A stretch of 64,000 bases of DNA from Sabellastarte sp. h YS-2021 (lineage: Eukaryota; Annelida; Polychaeta; Sabellida; Sabellidae), in NCBI GenBank assembly GCA_964017235.1, contig OZ024927.1:54937293-55001292 (forward strand). Direction: 5' to 3'. The notes beneath the pieces were generated by a model. The model ran no database searches and had not been told where the DNA came from. It saw nothing but the letters and a program-made list of their open reading frames with translations. This document shows positions 13,001-25,499 of this stretch, piece by piece; position 1 is the first letter of the stretch, and the number at the start of each line of letters is the position of its first letter. Made by a program: the position numbers and the translations under genes.

Positions 13001-16000
13001 AGTTCCTCAGTGCTTCTTTATCTTGAGGGTGTTGGACATTAGCAGCTTTGATGCATTTACATGAGGCTTTCGATCAAGTGGACCTAATGCGGTTTTAAGT
13101 GATCATTATTACGAACGATTCATCACATGATTTCTTGGCTTGAGGCCTGTGATAAAAAAATATATGTATATAACCTTTTAAGGGTAAGCAGTGAAATTTG
13201 TTGGTGGCATTCTTTTGTGACCCTGATGGGCGGGATAATACGTCCCAGTGGGAGTTGTCAATGGGGTGAACTGGTGAATACCACATCTGCTTTTTCATAA
13301 TGTTGATTTTCTTCTTTAAAAATATATAGCTGGAAATGGATGCAACAATATGTGCTGGGGTGTATGTGAATATGTGTACCCAAGCTCTTTTTTATGGGAC
13401 TATATGCTACACATTCTACTTACAGTCATTTATAAAAGTGTGTGGCTCCAAAATGTTTTATGTGGTGCTGAAAAATTTCACTCTCAGAGACCTTTGTCTC
13501 CAGGGGTAACATATCACATTTCCTGCATAAATAAACCCCTGGGTTAAAGAGTAAAGGGTGTTAAAAGCACAAAAAGTCACATCATTAAGAAGATAGCCTT
13601 GCAGAGGATAAAGTCACGTTTAAATCCCCCTTCAAAAGTATGTGTTACATAAGTGAGACATAAGAGTCGTCTTTGTTTTGATCTTGTTCTTTGATGTATG
13701 TTAATCTCATATTTCATTTGTTAATGTGCTAAAATGTAGACCTTTAATATACTTCTTTATTTATACGGATTGAACAGATTATAATGTATGGACAGGTAAA
13801 AAAATAGGCCTTTTACATTTTTAAACAGCAATTGATGGACACTGGATTTGCACCCACCACTACAGCAGAAAGAGTCAAGTGATTCAATGCCAGACTTGTT
13901 AACAAGCAACTCGGGTTTCTGTATGTACAGTTACGAGAAAAGGTTGAAAAAAACAAAGTACCAATGACTGAAAACAAAGCAAGGGTAGGATCACTGGTTT
14001 TAGAACAGTTCTTTCAGTTCCCATAAAAGTAGCAAGCACTTCCTATGGTGCATTTTTATGTTATCTGCTCTTAACTTGAACATATATAGCACTATAAACA
14101 TAACAGAATCTGTCAAACAACATGTAGAAAATTTATAGAAATTGTAAATGCAAGAGGCTAGGTTAAGACTGATGAAATATTTCCTGAAAAAAGGGTAAGA
14201 TGACAATAGTAGAGTGATGGATGGGACATGAGTGAATCTCGTGATCTACGACTGCTATGGCATTAAGGGAGTCTAAAGACTTGTGCTACCTTTTCAAGAA
14301 ATGTCAAATTAAAACACTAGAGAGACCGATAAAGCGATGAAATTACAATTACAGTAATGCCATGCAAAAAAGTGTCTATAACCTCTTAGATTACCTGGCC
14401 AGAGAATTTTTAATATAATTGTTATCAGAAGCACAGATAACAGCTATACTTTCTGTGCTGCATGCTTATTGTATATTGTAATTTGGGATAACTGCATTGC
14501 ATATATTTTGTAGTCCTTTCACAGTGATTATAATATCAGAATATTCTTTTGTTTTACAAAAGGATTGAATGTTTCCACTTTACAGCTTCTGATTCTTAAA
14601 GAGTTGTGGTTTTTGTCTTGTGGTTATATTTGTGGTTTTTAAGTGTTTCCTCAGTGTTTCAAGTGATGTCCCTCAAATGCACGGAATCTAACATGTGAAA
14701 AAGAGAGAAACATTATTTTCCACACTCTTGCTTCATTAGTTTAAAGAAACCTTTGTCTTTTAATTCTACCAACAGCATACAGGTATACATGACTTGTTGT
14801 TTTGGCTATGTACGCACAGAATATACCTTACTACAATGAATTTATGCAGGACAACCCGAAGTCATCAATAATTAAAATTTATAGGAATAAAGCAAGGGCA
14901 TTAAAGCAAATTATCAAATGAGAATCAAGGTAGTAGTAAAAAGCATCCAATGACAAGGGAGATGTAGAGATTATTTATAGCAGTCATTCAGACAGGTAGC
15001 AGTTGGGAATATTGATGTCCTTGCCATAACAACCCTCGTGCTATTGATTCAGTTACATTGATTAGTCATTTTAACTAACCGACAGCTGTTTTGCAAAGGA
15101 ACATTCGTGTTTAAGACACATTTGATGAACTATCATTGGACAGTTCATTGGAGTTAATTTTACAATCAGTATGATTACATTTAATTGATACAGCGGTAAC
15201 TGTGCCTTAAACTTTGACTTGGCAATTTTACAGTCATCTTAAAACAAATATCTTGTGAAATGCATAAAATTACAATGTATTGATACCGACTGATAGTTTG
15301 TTTTATTAAATCAAAAAAGGATTAATTATTATTGCTTTAAACAACATACATTGCTCTCAAAGGTTGTTTTCATAGAGTTGCATACCATCACTTTATCACA
15401 CGAAAATGTCTATTTTTTAACATCCAAATGTTTTTTGTTACTTTTAAGTGGTCCACTTTTACCAAAATATCTTTAAAGCTATATCAAAAACCACACAGTT
15501 ATAAATCATAAAATGCCAAATAACATAAGACTATATTATAGAGGTTTACAGTAAGGCAGAAAGAGCATCTCAAGTGCCTTAACACTGATAAGCCATCTTA
15601 TCTCTGCCCTTCTTTGTCACTCAGATAATTTCAGATAGTATAATGTCATTAAGATCTCCCCTAATTTTAAAACATGGTCTTTTAAAATGGGCCTTGCTAT
15701 TTTTGTATATATGGAATGTCAATTACACATAAATATATACACCGGTCACAGGTACCATAACCCACCAGGGACATAACTTTCTGAATTATCACTTTAAGTT
15801 TATACTTAATCTCATAAATAGCCATTAAATTATTTTATATTCATTTTGCAAGTTCACTGGGAGAACTTTTCATTAAAATCTTATATATGACACTGAAATA
15901 CAGTGTAACTTTATCTATTCCACATATATATTCGTATATATATCTTATAAATGTGTAACTGGGTTACATTTTCTTCTTAAAAATCTTTATAATATTTCAC

Positions 16001-16625
16001 CAGCATGGCTCTGTACATCTAGGGATGCATAGACATGTCCTTGGAAGGTACGGGCAAATTACATTCATTAGCCCTAAGAGATGTGGTGAAATATATAATT
16101 AGGCATTTATATAGATGACAGGCTAGTGAATAGGCGAGCATATAGCTCCTCTTAATAACTGTCAGTATAAGACAAACAGATGACAATATGTGAGCCTGTG
16201 AAAAAAAGAGGATTTTTCTGTAGCCTTTCTTATGGCGCAGCTATAGACAGTTGACACACAGTGTAGTACTGGCTCATTTATATTGATGTATATTTATGTT
16301 GATACATGCTATATTTGAAACAAAAAGATCATGTTTTGATAATTATATTCTTGATTGTATCCATAAAAACAAATAGTTGCGCGATTGGTTGCCAGCCGAA
16401 TATGAGGATATCAAATAAATACCCTGCACTTAGTTTTTTATTTTAAACTCAACACTAGACATTCAACAGCTGATTTGCTATTTACAAGGATAAGTCGCAT
16501 ATCAGACAAAGACACATGTAAACATCCTAACATAAATGAAAGTTTGGTAAAATCCCTGTCACAAATTGTGCATCAGATATCAGAAGCCGTAAGTATATGT
16601 ACATAGAATAAGTCTCACGTGATCA
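10070..16625. other. No gene recognised
   Basis: About 6.5 kb of AT-rich sequence. I found no domain motif, transposase or reverse-transcriptase signature, and no clear repeat structure. Confidence 0.45.
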
Positions 16626-16630
16626 CTAAA

Positions 16631-16790
16631 TGTGGCCACAGTGGCCTGGTGGGTGTAAAATGAAGAAATGATCACTTGATCTCACCTATATGATCATGGG
16701 TTCGATTCTAACTTATGGCAAAAATTGTGGAATACTGATGGACTGTAAAAGTGTGATCCTCCAATTGTTAAAAAGGAAATAAATATAAAC
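16631..16790 (+). mobile_element. Old tRNA-derived SINE copy
   Basis: 'GGCCACAGTGGCCTGGTGGG' resembles the A-box head of the local SINE family, and 'GGGTTCGATTC' (about 16700) is a B box. The tail is diverged. No target duplication was found. Confidence 0.5.
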
Positions 16791-16799
16791 TTTATAGTC

Positions 16800-19700
16800 A
16801 TAAAGCCGTTTGAACAGAGGGCCTTGGTCAAGGCTTATACAGCTGGTGCTCTGAAGGTATAGCGCAAAGTCATAGCCTTACTTAAATGGAAGTTGCACCA
16901 AATGATTTTTCCAAAGAAGTATGCAATTATTTGATATTCATAAAACACTTTTATATAATAGCAGATGTAAGCTCTCAGGCTTAACAGCATGTTGATGCAA
17001 ATACAAATACTAGTATGTGTGTAAGAATACATTATGCAAAGCGAACGAGTTTTCCTAATTAAAAAAAGAAAGTAGAGCCCTGAGAAAGGCTAGCAAAGTC
17101 AGAGATAGAGGTCTCAGACTACATTTACAGTACTACACCATTTGTCAACTGTCTCTTAAATGATTTCAACTGGTAAAATACGCCAGTAAATCTCAAGTCA
17201 TGGTCAGTCTATCCATTTATTTACCCTTTGGTCCTGTCTTGGTTACTTTAATCTAGTATGACAGCTTAATTCGTGGGTTCTTTGTAAGTTGAGGTAATTT
17301 TCACATGATTTCATCTGCATGTGGTTTAATAGTTGTCGTCTGCATTTAATAAATTACCCAACTGTATACATATATTTGTGTCTGCATTTAATGTAAATCT
17401 CATCAGTTATGTCGGATTCTAGACCAAGCATGCCAAAAAAGATTGTCAAAATAAAGGTTTTCTAGCAGTTATATATTTGTAGCCAACATCTAAAGAATCA
17501 GCCTCCGAATGGCATCCCCAGCCAGAAACAGGGTGTTTTCAGACACCCGAAAAAAGAGAGAATTTCAACATTACTTTTTAGACAGAATGAAGCCTGTTTA
17601 TAAGTGGCATTAGCCTTTCCTAACTTAGATCTGTCCTACATATTGAAAGAAAGATTCCTCCACTTGTTTGCCTTAACTATGTGTCCAGAAGCTGATCAGC
17701 AGCAAGCTCAGAACTTCATATATAAGAATCTATAGCCCGGATCTAGGCCCCTTTCTCACAAAATCCAATAAGCGTATGTGATTGTTTACATGTCTAATAT
17801 ATTCCCCTGCAACCTTGTGAATCTGACTAAGCCCTGATATGTATTTTGGTGATATTGTTGTATTAATGGACTTGATTGAGAAAACAAATACATATTAACT
17901 GATTGTTATTTTAAACTGTAAACCATGGAACATTGGTGTACTCCAGACTACAACTGAGTTTCAAACCTGCGACTTCAAAGTTATAAGAGAATGGTATCAC
18001 CACTACATAAATGTATTCCCATTATATTCTGAATACTATCATGTAAATTTCTACATAAAAATTTAGAAATATTTGCTCACTACAGTTAGTCGAATTTAAG
18101 TAGTTTGAAATTTCAAGGAAAATATCTATGTTTTTCTCAATCAAAATTTACTTTGAACTATGATCAATTCGAACCCAAAATTTACTTTGTGCATAAGAAT
18201 ATTCCATTTTTCTTTTTCGAAAGAATTTTACTGTTTATATATAAATAAACAAACCTTTTTCCATGAGCTATTTCCAAGGAACCCTTGCTAAAATTGTACA
18301 TTAGACTGAAATACATCCGACCCTGTCATATAAATCCTGAGGTAACTTGACCGCCCAGCACCCATTTGCTCTTTTTGATGCAAAGAAAATCTGAAAACGT
18401 GTCTGACCCCACCCTATTTTGTCCATTAGGACACAACTGTTAGTGTCACACATGTGTAAGGTCATAAAAATAGGCAAATTCTACGGGGGTGAAGGGGGTG
18501 CAAAGTACCACCTTGTAAATCCATCAAAGGCTTGTAACTTTCTAAGAAATTCCGTTTAATCCCCATTGACTGTTTTTGTGCAAACTGTGAACACACACAG
18601 AACTGCCCACTTGACTCATGAATGCTAGAATGTCAGTTTACAAGTAGGGAATTTGAAATGGTTTTAAAACCTCTTACAACATGGTCGTTTACAGGCAATT
18701 GTATTTATGACATTTAAGTAAAATTGATGTCGACTGAATTTCAAGTTCATTTTATGCAAATGTAATTTGAGTGTATAGTATCTTAATAATAGATAGTACT
18801 AGTATCAGCTTGGGAATGTCATATTTGAAGTTTTGATCAATTGTTACAGCTAACATCTACGTCAGTGACACATTTCTGATTGACACTGACCAATACATGA
18901 GGACATAAATGTTGCACAATGAATTAGATCCTGTGGGGGTTTCTCTAGTCTTCTCACATAGCTGTTACACCTTTACCTAAAATTAGGTAAGCTAGTCCTT
19001 TAAAAGTTGAATAAGAATCCATCGTTTGAAAACTGGGACTAAGATTACTTTACTTATAATACACTTAAAAGGCTTGCAAACAAAACAGAACTATTATTAT
19101 TATAAACTATTTCGTTAAAATTTCTAATTGATGTTTAATTTAACACACCATCCTCCTGCATTTCTCTTTTGTCTTATCAAAGCTGTTATAGTTGTATAGC
19201 AATGCTGTAAGAATATTGCTCATATATAAGCATATCAAGAGATAAAACGTAAGCCAAAATTCAGAAAAAGAGTCAAAAGTGTGCAAAAAGTTTGAATCAT
19301 ATGTACTTTGAGTTATCACAATGTGTTACAATTGTTAAATAAATGATCACTACTTACCTGATTTTACACTTCCTTGTTTTCTAACATCCCCTAGTTGATA
19401 TCTTCATTCACTAACTCTTCATTATTTTTATTGCTTTATTTAAACATGCAAACTTCTAGGATTTATAATTACATGTAATACAATTTAATACTGTTATCCA
19501 CTTTATATCAAAGGTGTTATGCTTCCTTTGATATACAAGACAAGTTAGAACTGTTCCATTATTAAGATAACTTCTTTTAACTAGCACACCAGCCTATTTA
19601 ATCCGAGTGAAGTCCAGTGAAGGATTTTAATAAATCCAGCCCACCTCTCTAGTTCTACTGAACATGGACTACTGAAATGTTCTTGTTATATCTACATTGG

Positions 19701-22054
19701 TGTATTGCTTAATTAACCTCTCTAATCCTGCTGTATGTTTAACCAGCTAATGACAACCCATCACATTCCACAGTAAAGTTGTCAACAGTTTCCGACAGTA
19801 ATCCCTGAAAAGGAAAACTGCTCCCAAAAGATATATGGTCTGTGTGTCTTGCTAATCTTCTGTGGGGGAAATACTAAATCTTCAGTATCAATAAAAACCA
19901 AGGCATTCCATTGGCTGAGAGTGACTTTACTGTTTGGTTAGTTTTATTTGTGTTTGTACAACTGACAATTTTACTTGTTGATATTAATTTATGTTAATTT
20001 ATGTTTCTGGACCCCAGAGCTTTATTTTGATGAGCACTTTTTGACACTCTTGACATCTTGTTTTTTTTTGTTTTTGGGTTTTTTTTTTTTTCAAATACAG
20101 ATTATTGGGATGGTTAATAAGAATTAATAAGAATTGATCTCCTCATTATGGTTTGATATTTGACTTTTTAAGATACAAATAATTTTGGATAACTAAATTA
20201 TTCTTCAATAATTTTAGAAACAATGATATTGTATTTGGTTCTCTTGATTTTTAAAAAAAAAATAATGTAATTCAAAATAGATCTTTTCAAGTTTTAATTC
20301 GTTCAGTGATAGGTAACCTAGAACCCATTAGAATTGGCATGTAAACAATTTTTTTGTATCTATGTTCACAAACATTTCTAACAACAATGTTATTTCAGAC
20401 ATTGAGCTGATCTTATAAGATTTATTCCAAAGCATCAATATTAAATATCAACAAATACGGTTGTTTTTACGAAAGCCTGGAACTGCCATCCTAATTCAAA
20501 ATTTAAATTTGAAGCTGATTATTTGGAATTCCAAATTCTTACTTAGAATTCTAAATATGTATTTATATTTCAAAAAATAAATTAAATTTCAAATCATTTG
20601 CAGGCTTCTGCAAAACCCATGACTGCCTGTCCTGTTGGATATATAGTTTACACTTGGCTGTATCTGAATAACTAATAAGGTATCATCTGTAAATGTCTAC
20701 TCTCACAAAATATGATATAACATAATTAAACAGTAAAGATATGCTGGACTACATTTCTGTCCAAAAGGGCCTTTGTAAATTCTATTTGTAGCTGCATTTA
20801 TATGCTGTACCTAAATTGTCATTGTCCCAAGGCGGAAGTTTCTCACCTCCAGTAAATTAAATGAGAACAGTTACGGTACTTTTGTATAAGAGTACTTTTC
20901 TAAATGGTATTGCTTTGACATTCATGAAAAAATGAGAAGACGGGTCCAGCTTAGATCCCATTAAATTCTGAGAGTGATCACTGCCATTGTAGAAAAATAT
21001 CAAAGATTCCTATTTACTTATTACACAGCCATTCTACTTTAGAAAAAAAGAGATAAGGTTCTGGCATAAGCTATACATGATTTGGTGGAGGTCTGCGCTC
21101 TCTGAGTGATCTCGTTTGATGGTTGAATTGAACAATGTTTCTCAAAATCACACCATTTAATGTTGAACTGGTGTGTAAATAAAACTGCAGTTTATTCACC
21201 ATAGATCTTCATTATGGTGGCCAGTATTTATACAACAAAACCCATTAAACAGTCATTTTATTTCCACAATAGACTGTTATTAGCAATACTTCATAGTAAT
21301 CAATATCTTACCTTGAAAACACTTGGTCCAAATGATACCCATCAGATTGGGTTGTCTTGAAGTTAAATATCATAACATTTGCGTATTTTATAAGTGTATT
21401 CTCAATGTGTGCTCTTAATGGATATATTTGCAATTAATTCATTTAAAATTTAATATTTTAAAAGGCTATTTTAATGATATATATTCCTAGTTGGGTTTAG
21501 TTAAGCAAATATAACCTATGCATCTGTTATACTAATTAATATTTGAGTAACCTAAACTCTCTGTTGATATATTATTAATGTTACCTTTACTTCAGCTTAG
21601 TATAATTTCCCTTACCCACCAGGGAATGACTAGAAATTAGCCCCTAGGGTAAGGACCTTCATATTTTATACATTATCAGCCTCTGTATTCATACGCAGAC
21701 AGATAAATCAAATGGCAAAAATAATATTTTAACAAGCAAAGGGGGAAAATTGATGGTCTCTCTGGAAGGGAACCTTTTGTTGTCTCAACTCTTTTCAAAG
21801 TATTTCCAGTCTTTTCATCTTGCCAGTATTTTGATTGTGGGATGCTTGTAAAGCATTCTTTTTATCCCCCTTACCTTGTAATTTAATGGGAACAGGTTTT
21901 GTGTAATTAAAATTTATCGATCGGTGGTATGTGACCCTCATTTATCAACACTTGCTCGTTTCTGTTAGAAAAAAAAACTAACCAAATTTAGTCTTTGTCC
22001 TATTTGTTCCTGAATGTTTTACATGTTGAACTTTGAAACCTTAGCCTGTATTCA
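16800..22054. other. No gene recognised
   Basis: AT-rich sequence with a T-rich tract near 20061-20091. No coding signature or structured repeat was recognised. Confidence 0.45.
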
Positions 22055-23101
22055 ATAAGATTCTTATTCTCACTATTGCTCTTAGTCTTCGAATTTTCAA
22101 ATAAAACTGGGTTAAAAATTAGTAACACTACTGGTTTTGTTTTTGATAAAGACGAGAATATTATTTTTCAAAAAGAAAAAGAAAATACGAAACCGAGAAA
22201 AAATGTCTCCTGGAAAAAATGCCTCCTAGAAAAATCCCTCCTGGAAAATGCGCCTTGGAAAGAATGCTTCTTGCATATTTTGTGACCCGGAAAAATTCCT
22301 CCTCAGGAAAGCAAAATCAGTAATATTTCAAAGCAATTTATTTTCACCGCAAATAATGGTAAATGTTTTGTAAAATGTAAAATAAAGTTAAAATGTCTCC
22401 TAACGTTTAAGGAAAATTTATCAGTAATTTAAATTTTAATACTTTTAAACTTTTTTTTCTTTCATGTCTTATATTTTCATGTGGTCACACAGTAAAAATA
22501 AGTTTATTTCCATCCCGAGATTCCAGATTATTTGCAAATAGTATGACTTAACATAACCCTTCCTGAAGCGTATGTTTTCAACTATACTCAGGACCAGTTC
22601 CCAAGAAGATATGTGTTCTGAAACGTTTGTCTTGGTGGCTTGAAGTGTGTATTGTTATTAAATTACAATCCAGATTATGCCACACTTTAAGCTATTGGAA
22701 ATGTATGCAATTATTAATATAATTGCAAGGGTAGCAACCCCTTCTAATGTACTCGAAACCAGGTGTAAACAGAAATAACGTTTTGTGATTGGCACTGATG
22801 AACGTGTGTGGTAACAGTGTGCATTGATAAAATTTTAACCCTGAATAATGACTTACACGCCTAATGACAGGTACAAGTTTTCTTTAAAATATCTTCTTAA
22901 AGAACTTTTTTCCTGATGAGGATTTTTCTAGGTTGCAATTTATGCTGGAAGTATAATTCCCCGGAGGCATTTTTAGGGCATTTTTTCCAGGAGACCATTT
23001 TTAGGGGCACTCTTTCCAGGAGACATTTTTCCGAGGACCAGAAAATACTCTTTTATCGTGTTTTAGGATATTTCAGAGTATTATTTGAGTAAGAATCTTA
23101 T
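22055..23101. mobile_element. Non-autonomous inverted-repeat (foldback-like) element
   Basis: The ends are inverted: ATAAGATTCTTATTC at 22055 and GAGTAAGAATCTTAT ending at 23101. Inside each end is a matching arm in which 'CTCCTGGAAAAA' phrases repeat (about 22200-22300; inverted at about 22955-23040). The core carries no transposase. No convincing target duplication was found, so the class is open. A 69-codon open frame in the left arm (22076-22285) is an artefact of the phrases. Confidence 0.65.
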
Positions 23102-23970
23102 CGTATATCTGGCATAATTAGCTAATCAGAAATTAACTTTGTTGCAAAACACTACTATTTGAATAATTTCAACCAATTTTGGGGATGATGCAAAACAAGG
23201 TAGTGATATAACAAGAGTCGCTGAGACACAACGAATTTTCCACATAACAACTTATTTTTATCACCAGCTTGTTTTACAACACCATAAAAAGATCCAAAAT
23301 TTTGCAACCTGTGTTTTAACACAATAAGTCAATTTCTAATTTGAAATAAGCTTTAATTTTTGTCATCCCAGAACTGATTATAGCAAGGCCACAAGTTCCA
23401 AATCAGCTACACCCTCAAAGTGGAACGGCACCACAAGGAGGGTGACAGGTGTCTCACCAATGTTTGGTGAGTCAGAGTGCACAATGGTGACTATCCAGGA
23501 TGTTCTATTCTTCCCTTGACCTCAAAAATAACCAGTATGAATGAATATATCCAGTGTAGGCTGTGTTGGATACATACAATAGGGTAAACCAAATAACTTA
23601 AAATACAGAATTTTGAACAATGGCAATGATATGTTGGTCTCTAGGAACCTGTTATATATTGATGGTCTTTGTTACTATCTAGGTACTCCATGGCTTGACA
23701 GCAGGGTGCCTCTGATCTGATATCAATGAAAAAAAGACCTTTTGCTTGAGGATATAAAAACCAGGATTAAATTTGGTGACAGATATTTTCCTGTTGTGGC
23801 TCCAAGACTGTAAAACCAACTGCCAGAAGATACAACAACTCTTCAAAAAATCAACCATGCGCTGATCACACTAGCGGATTGCCCATGTTTACAGCGGTTT
23901 TATTGCTTTAACTTTGTTTCAGTGACTTTAACCTGACATGATAATTTCAGTTTTAACCTAGATAGCATAT
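23102..23970. other. No gene recognised
   Basis: Sequence between the foldback-like element and the first young SINE, with no coding signature seen. A more GC-rich patch at about 23390-23500 was examined and not assigned. Confidence 0.4.
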
Positions 23971-23983
23971 TGAACTATGGATG

Positions 23984-24216
23984 TCTTATTTATTTATTTG
24001 GGTTTTAACGTCGCTTTCAGCACTGCACAGGCCATATCACGACAGGTATTTTTATGGGCAGAGGAAACCAGTACATACAGTTGGCCAAGGTTTTGTACTG
24101 TAAACTGCCGACCATCATTAAGCAACTACCAACTTTCCCACAAAGGGTCTGGGGTTTGAACTGCAGACCCCAGAGATAGGAGGCAAGTGTGTTACCACTG
24201 CGCCACAGTGGCCCCC
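23984..24216 (-). mobile_element. tRNA-derived SINE with target-site duplication
   Basis: On the minus strand the head is 'GCCACTGTGGCGCAGTGG' (RNA polymerase III A box), followed by a B-box region 'AGTTCAAACCC'. The body has 'AAAGTTGGTAGTTGC', and the end is 'GTGCTGAAAGCGACG' with the 'AACCC' tail and a TAAA-like repeat. It is flanked by TGAACTATGGATG (23971-23983) and TGAACCATGGATG (24217-24229), a 13-bp duplication with one mismatch. It encodes no protein and depends on a LINE for movement. Confidence 0.85.
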
Positions 24217-24719
24217 TGAACCATGGATGGACCGAATACATTGATTCACTGTGAATAATGCACCCAATGTGTCTGGTAACTAAACAAAAAATGAAAATTA
24301 TCTATTACCAGAAGTAGCAGTTTAATTAAATAGTATCTGTGACACATCTCAAACTGAATAAATATTAACGGTGGTTGAAGTACACTGGCGTAAAATGATT
24401 TCCGGATTTATGGAGAAAAAGTCTTTTCATTGCTATTATCATCTGTCTTAGGAAAATATTAATAAAATTCCTCCCTCTCCCCCTCTCTTTTGAGATATAA
24501 AAGTAATGCCACAATAATTGTTATCTAAAGGAGGCAAGATGTGTTTTCTCTGTAAGCCTTTCCTGCTTGCACTTTGTAAAGCTGTGTGTTAACTATAACA
24601 TACATTCCGATTTGATTTTGGTTTTTGCCCTCAGGAAATTTGGAAAACAGGACAGGTACCTCTTTATATAAACTTTACATATTTTATTCAATATATTCTT
24701 AGATTCTTATGAAATAATC

Positions 24720-24943
24720 TGAGGCCCATGGTGGCACATTGGTAACACACTCACCTCCCACCTCTGAGGTCAGCGGTTCAAACCCCGAAACCTTATGTGC
24801 GAAGTTGGTAGCTGCTTACCAATGGTCGGCAGTTTACAGTACAAACTGTATGTATGCCTCTGCACACAAAACTACCCATTGTGATATGACCTGTACAGTG
24901 TTGAAAGCTCCGTAAATAAATAAATAAAATTTAATTAAATAAA
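24720..24943 (+). mobile_element. tRNA-derived SINE with target-site duplication
   Basis: The head is 'GGTGGCACATTGG' (A box), with B box 'GGTTCAAACCC' near 24775. The body is shared with the copies at 23984 and 59427 ('GTCGGCAGTTTACAGTAC', 'GATATGACCTGTACAG'), and the tail is (TAAA)n. It is flanked by TATGAAATAATC (24708-24719) and TATGTAATAATC (24944-24955), 11 of 12 identical. Confidence 0.85.
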
Positions 24944-24989
24944 TATGTAATAATCCAATATCATTACACCAGTGGTGAACAGAGTAACA

Positions 24990-25480
24990 ATCATTAATAG
25001 CAAATTGCGATAAAGAGAAGATACTAAGGGAAAGATGTTCAATGAGATATGATAATGAGATATGACAATGAGATATGTCTTAAGGTAAAAAATTTTGCAA
25101 GTTTGACTGATGAAGAAAAATTTGTAATAGTGTTAAAAGATTTTGAGAACTTATTAATGGACAAAGTTAGACAAAGTATAGTCAATAGATAAATTTATAC
25201 AATTTTCTATTTTCTTTTATGTTAAATTTAATACTTATTGGGGTTTTTTTTATTGTTACTACCATGTTTTCATACTTAAATCAAAAATATTTGTGTTACA
25301 TAACTAATTATGAAATTGTATTATGTTTAACCAACAAATGAAATACTGTGTATTTGAAGTGACTTATAAGCTCCTTAGGGGCTGGGCAATTAGTATAATT
25401 TATTTAAAACATGTTTTTGTGAATTGCATATGTCACTATAATAAATAAATAATAACAATAATAATAAAATAATAAAACAT
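24990..25480 (+). mobile_element. Possible 3' end of a LINE (C-terminal codons, 3' UTR, A-rich tail)
   Basis: A 36-codon frame (25085-25192) ends 'LMDKVRQSIVNR' and contains 'FASLTDEEKF'. This resembles the C-terminus of some molluscan non-LTR reverse transcriptases. It is followed by about 250 bp with 'CTCCTTAGGGGCTGGGC' and an 'AATAAATAAATAATAAC' tail typical of a LINE 3' end. The body is missing. The assignment rests on short matches and layout. Confidence 0.4.
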
Positions 25481-25499
25481 ACAGCAGCAAATAATCCAA

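Noticed and set aside
18973-18990. 18-base perfect inverted repeat TTACCTAA-AA-TTAGGTAA
   Set aside because: An isolated short AT-rich palindrome with no associated element; expected by chance in a window of this size.
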